Shown here: piece after piece, positions 59,377 through 64,000 of the stretch
How positions within the stretch are numbered: the first letter of the stretch is position 1
How the letters are laid out: the number at the start of each line of letters is the position of its first letter
DNA from: Zhengitettix transpicula
Taxonomy: Eukaryota; Arthropoda; Insecta; Orthoptera; Tetrigidae
Assembly: GCA_037074705.1 (NCBI GenBank)
Contig: CM073591.1
Coordinates: 85,168,032 to 85,232,031, forward strand
Reading direction: 5' to 3'
DNA length: 64,000 nt
Translations under genes and position numbers: made by a program
Notes under the pieces: model-generated
Seen by the model: the letters and a program-made list of their open reading frames with translations, nothing else
Told to the model about the DNA's origin: nothing
Database searches by the model: none

Positions 59377-59700
59377 CCAGAAAAACAGACAAAAATTTAG
59401 CCGAATCACAACGTTTCATCCACCAATCGGTGGACCTTATCAAGTGAATATTAACTGAATAGGGTTAACCCAAAGCCCGCGTTTTTGTAAACCAAAGATA
59501 TAAAAAGGAACAACTTATTGACTGTTTGACTTATTGACTGTTTGACTTATTGACTAAGTCAATAAGTTCTTTCTTTTATATCTTTGGTTACATGGGCTTT
59601 GGGTTAACGTTATCCCGTTAATATTCTCTTGATAAGGTCCACCGATTGGTGGATGAAACGTTGTGAGTTGGATAATTTGTTACTGTCCATTTTTCTGGCC
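59377..59700. mobile_element. Foldback (palindromic) MITE-like element
   Basis: Two arms of about 140 bp are inverted copies: GTCCAGAAAAACAGAC at 59377 against GTCCATTTTTCTGGCC near 59688, CAACGTTTCATCCACCAATC near 59410 against GATTGGTGGATGAAACGTTG near 59644, and GGGTTAACCCAAAGCCC near 59462 against GGGCTTTGGGTTAAC near 59592. The centre holds three copies of TTATTGACTGTTTGAC-like 16-mers (59515-59560). No coding sequence. The arms differ at several positions, so it is not young. Confidence 0.7.
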
Positions 59701-60223
59701 ATAATGTCATTCGAATTTAATAATTAGTTTATCTCACCTAAAATTCCACAAATCTTTTTAAGGGGAATTCTTATTACAGTGTTTTTTATCAAATCATATA
59801 TTATATATATATATAGACTTATCAAAATTAAATCACCTTATAAATTATCTACCAGGACAACAACTATAAATTTTTTTATCATTCTGTCATTTTTAAAGAG
59901 CATAAAATTTAACCTATTCGATTTATTCAAATCTTATTTACAATACAGTTTTGACCAAATTCATACTGTTTCTTAAATTTATTTTTTAAATTTTTGGCAT
60001 GTATTTGAGCTATCTTCAGGTTTTTAAGTAAAATATCCGAAACTGGTCATAACCTGCATTATCAATTGGCGATTTATGTTAATGTTACTTTATCCATAAT
60101 CCAGACGAAAATGAGAAATAAATTCAAAAGCTTGGAGGTATATGGCAAAATTTCGTGACTTTTATTGGTTTTTCAATTTAATTTTAATATTTTGTAACTC
60201 AAGTGAAACTTTTCACAGTAAAG

Positions 60224-60441
60224 AGCGTGGGACAAGTACCTACTGACCGACCTGCCTGATACAGGTTATCTAAGGGTTTTCCTTCATCACTTTTAGGCGA
60301 ATGCCGAGTAGGATGCTTAAAGTATATCCCGGGGGTCCTAGTTAACCCTTGGCTACCTTCCTCTACCCATTTACCCTTCCTATGCTATTAAAGGATAGTT
60401 GCAACCACGAGGATTACCCTCATGTAGGCTGTTCGTCTCAA
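60224..60441 (+). mobile_element. SINE-like retroposon, 5'-truncated, plus orientation
   Basis: Starts GCGTGGGACAAGTACCTACT and ends ACCCTCATGTAGGCTGTTCG with a weak A-rich tail. It matches the tail-side ~220 bp of the other copies in the opposite orientation, and is more diverged. Confidence 0.65.
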
Positions 60442-60802
60442 AAACATGAAATTGAAAAGTAAAGGTCTGTTGGAACATCTAAGATACAGGTTGTTCAATC
60501 TGTGCCGTACATAATAATATTTTTCTATACTGTCATTAATTAAATTGTTCGTTAATATTTTTCATTTTACTTTTTATACATAAAACATTGAATGAAAATT
60601 GACGGTTAAAATACATTCCACTTAAGTTTATTCGAGTGTCAGTGCGCTTCCAGTTACTTACCTCAGAAGGGTCAGGAAGGAATCGGGCAATCATTACGGC
60701 CCATTAAAATAGTGACGGTCTCAATGACAGTTAAATAACGTGGTGTCCAAGAGATTATTGTCGAATTTATCTCTTTTCCAATGTAATATAAATAAATACT
60801 TA

Positions 60803-60804
<2 letters not shown>

Positions 60805-60843
<39 letters not shown>
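60805..60843. repeat. (TA)n microsatellite
   Basis: About 39 bp of TA; left flank of the solo LTR at 60844. Confidence 0.95.
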
Positions 60844-60846
<3 letters not shown>

Positions 60847-61753
60847 AGAGGCAGGAGATTCCAAAACAACACTGGAGCTGAGCTCTGCTGCTTTGTCGGA
60901 AAGTCAAAAATGGCGTATGCGCGCTAAAACTCGAAACTACGATAGTTCATTTGGTGACGGGACATTTAGGAGGACGAAACAAATGAGTCTAGAGCAGAGA
61001 CTAGCCGTTGTTGAATGTATTATTAAACAAAGTTGTGAGTTGAAGACAAAGTTGTGAGTTGAAGACAAAGTAAAAACATTCACGGAAATATTTAAATCGT
61101 AAATATTTAAATAGTAAAGTTGCAGTTTAAGTACCAAGGGGTAAAACGACTAGCAAATCTATGCATCACAGGATTCATATAAGGCAAGCAGTTATCAGAT
61201 AGCTGACAAAAAGGAGGATCATCCGAGTTCCTGGGAGCCAATCAAGGTGGACTTCAAGAGTGTAAAATCTGTGAGCCAATATTAGAATAAGTGTAAAATT
61301 TTTGCAATAGTGTACTCCCAGAACAAAAGCAATGCTGGAACCAGTTGTACAGATGTGAGTAACAAAATACAAAAATAATTATTTATGTAAACGTAATTAA
61401 GGGATAGAAGTCAGATTTCGTTCTATTTTCATTGTCAATCAGAGTCAATTTCTTTTCTTTTAATTCCTTCCTATTGACATATTGTTTGGGTGAATTATAA
61501 ACTGTGTGTTAATTAGTTTTTTAAAAAGCAACTTGTTGTGTCCATTATTTAACCCAGTAGAGACCCTGAGATCTAAAATTTTAAATTGTAATTGTTTGTG
61601 AGTTAAAGCAACAAAGTGGAAATAAATAATTATATGTTTTAAATTCTTGTTGATTATTTCATTTAAATAAAGCCCATTAATTGATTATTACATTTGGCTA
61701 CCACAACCTAAGGCAAATTTCATTTAAATGATGTCATCTTGTCAATTATTACA
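60844..61753 (+). mobile_element. Solo-LTR-like element in (TA)n
   Basis: A 910-bp insertion from TGTAGAGGC to CAATTATTACA, with ATAT on both sides (60840-60843 and 61754-61757) and (TA)n at the left. Motifs: GTAAACGTAATTAAGGG near 61388, AAGTCAGATTTCGTTC near 61408, CCAGTAGAGACCCTGAGA at about 61554-61571. Its 61170-61600 part aligns with the copy at the start of the window. Confidence 0.72.
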
Positions 61754-63487
61754 ATATACTAAATTTCTTGTTTAATCAACATTAGTTCTTATAATACTTT
61801 ATTTTCTTTGAGCTTGTATATTCTATTTTTAGAGAATAATATTACTTTTTATATTCTAGGTATAATATCTCCATTGGCTTGTTTTTCCCCTTTTGAGTTC
61901 ACAAAGTAGCAGGATTGATGTTTCCGTCCATGGATGTTACACAGGAGCCTCATATGCTGCGATTGCATCAGAATTGTTTTCATATTTCGTCCTTCGTGCA
62001 AGGGTTGCACGTGTGCTGCACCGAATTGCCAATTACAGTGGAATGTGACATGATCTCATTCTAGATGAGGTCCCCAGCGATTGGCCGGCCCGGTCGGTGA
62101 CGATACACGTGCTCAACTGTAAAGTTCAAATCAACTATGCATCAACTAACACATTGCAGCTTTAAATCATTAAACATGCCAAATACGAAATAATAAATTC
62201 AGGTACATTCACTTCCAGTTACATCAACATTTGTTCTCATCATTCTAATTCTCATGCTACATTCATTGAGGCAGTAATTATTTAGTTTTAGTGAGGTGTT
62301 TGCTTAATAATGCAGCAGTTAATTCGTAGGGTTACGTTATGTCTTATGTCAAAAAATGAAACGGATGCCATCAACATTTTTTTTGAAGACAGCACTTTCT
62401 ATTAAATAGTCAAGAATCAAAACAACTATATTCACACCAGTAGTCCGTAGATTCCATGCAATCGTAAGTGAAGTAATTCATGCACCGTATGCTATTTAGT
62501 ACCTCCAATATCGTTCACTAATATTTTTAGATTTACATTCCATTCCATTTCATGCCTATGTCTCGTTTCTCAGGTTTACAGCAATGAATTATGTTTAAGT
62601 GGCCATGTGCAATTAGAACTTCACTTAATATTTGCACGTTACTTCTAAGCATTTGGATTTGTATCATTTCAGTTGAGCGCGGTTATACTTTGTGAAGAAA
62701 TATTTACAAAAGTTAGCAAACAATGGAGACAAAGAGTAATAAAGAGATGAACTAATGGTTGGCACAATGTGTTATACGAGAATGGAGTTACTGATGGACT
62801 TGCTTTTATGAAGCAATTCAGTAAATATTAAGTAAATAAAATGTAATCCCAAAAATAAAATTTCTAGGAATGACCACATTCCAGAATAAATTATAAACTG
62901 GATCGGTATGTCTTATGTATGAAAGTAACCTCCTTCACGCGGAGATTTAGAAACTAAAAAGACTAGGATTGTCATTCATGGTAAGCATACTTTTGTTACT
63001 AATATCAGAAATTTTGCAAGAATATTGTAATGATTAGCCTTTATTACTATATATAAAAAAACTTTATTACATGAAAATACAAAAATACATTAGAAAATAT
63101 TATTGCGCGTCAGCAGAAATACATTGGTCTGCAAAAAAAAATTATCAATAGCTCCGGCTTGGTTATAAAATCCTCCTTCTCAACAGGGTAATGTGGGCGT
63201 CTCGGTAGCTATTCAAGAACAGAGCCCATTTCCGCACTGTGTAAATATTTCAACTTTTAAAGGCACTTTACAGAAATGGTGATCCATACTTTAACTTGTG
63301 GCGTCAGCCGACTTGCAGTGGATCACTGGTCTTGTAGTAAGCGGCACATCTTCTTCGGCCTCCCCCGCGATGGACGTCTCTCCAAAACCTTTGTTGCTTC
63401 CCGATCGCCAAATTTTCCACCCTCTCGCCTCTCTCACTCCACTTTCAGTCCTCTATCTGTCTGTCTACCTGCGTCTGTCTACTTTCA
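61754..63487. other. AT-rich intergenic DNA, no gene seen
   Basis: The patch 61900-62110 is GC-richer, with palindromic strings (GTTGCACGTGTGCTGCAC, TTGGCCGGCCCGGTCGG), perhaps an old repeat; nothing coding. Confidence 0.5.
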
Positions 63488-64000
63488 TTTTTTTTTTTTG
63501 GGTAATAGGCTACATGAGGGTAATCCATGTTCTGGCAACTCCCCTTTAATAGCATAGGAAGGGACTTGAAAGGGGGGATGCGGTAAGGTAGAAGAAGGCA
63601 GCCAAGGGTTAACTAGGGCCCCCGGGCTATGGTTTAAGGATCCTACCCGGCAATTGGCCTAAAAGTGATGCAGGTAAAAACCCTAGAAAACCTGCATCAG
63701 GTAGGTCGGGCATTTGGTACTTGTCCCACGCCCTTCCGGTAGCTGGAGAGGAGTTTGCTGTGGGGTCGCAGCATTCCCTTCTCCGTGTCTCGACCAGTTT
63801 AGGACGCAGCTGGCCGACTACTCCAATAGGAATAGCGGACAACTCTTACCGTATGCCCAACGTCTGCGACTCCGGAACATACACCTCTCAAAACTGGCCG
63901 AGGTGCCTCGGCATGTGGGAACCTTAGTTCAAAACGGAGAGGAAAAGGCATACCCAAAGGTAGCCCCTTCGTATCTCTCGTAAAAGGTTCTACCTGCGAG
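63488..64000 (-). mobile_element. SINE-like retroposon, cut by the window end
   Basis: T-run at 63488-63498 followed by the family tail-side sequence (GGCTACATGAGGGTAATCC) and the body up to the edge of the window. It is very similar to 48489-49028, suggesting comparatively recent activity. Confidence 0.7.

Noticed and set aside
63190..63245. TCTCGGTAGCTATTCAAGAAC as a tRNA-like A box.
   Set aside because: No convincing B box downstream.
1..64000. CRISPR arrays, bacterial operons, intact tRNA or rRNA genes.
   Set aside because: Not seen; splicing, TE content and composition are those of an insect nuclear genome.

Overview
This is an AT-rich, gene-poor stretch of an insect nuclear genome. 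The insect call rests on an intron-containing divergent ionotropic receptor (IR) gene, a family restricted to protostomes. The heavy load of LINE, LTR and SINE-like repeats and (TA)n tracts would suit a large genome such as a cockroach or termite (Blattodea), but that order-level guess is only an inference.

The only convincing host gene is a two-exon divergent IR on the + strand (43875-46811, 624 codons), an apparently intact ligand-gated channel subunit of the chemosensory type. One more possible exon (50801-51008) has good splice signals but no recognised homology, and 39172-39444 is an isolated unexplained ORF.

Most of the recognisable sequence is mobile. Two decayed copies of one R2-superfamily LINE (zinc fingers, Myb, RT, CCHC, restriction-like endonuclease) lie at about 8540-14661 (-) and 34429-38773 (+), in AT-rich DNA that does not look like rDNA. 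Their ~200-bp 5' leaders share RNA stems with compensatory changes, followed by a variable number of ~105-bp coding modules, each carrying a hairpin. Fragments of two further LINEs lie at 20465-20815 and 26900-27345. A SINE-like retroposon occurs four times (about 5549-6710, 48489-49028, 60224-60441, 63488-64000); one copy has a 13-bp target duplication.

The most frequent element is a diverged solo-LTR-like family with ends of the type TGTAAT...ATTACA, two conserved internal motifs, and insertion almost always inside (TA)n with ATAT on both sides (1-594, 6761-7962, 21555-22230, 23947-24937, 27570-28534, 60844-61753, possibly 30657-32011). One copy, at 13106-14177, has split the first R2-like LINE and is flanked by a perfect GTAC duplication. 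The copy at 6761-7962 is a head-to-head composite. The copy at 21555-22230 sits in the loop of a 27-30 bp inverted repeat. Other features are a ~320-bp foldback element (59377-59700), tRNA-like SINE fragments, a pogo-like terminal repeat and a dispersed ~190-bp repeat pair. The remaining sequence is AT-rich DNA in which I see no gene.
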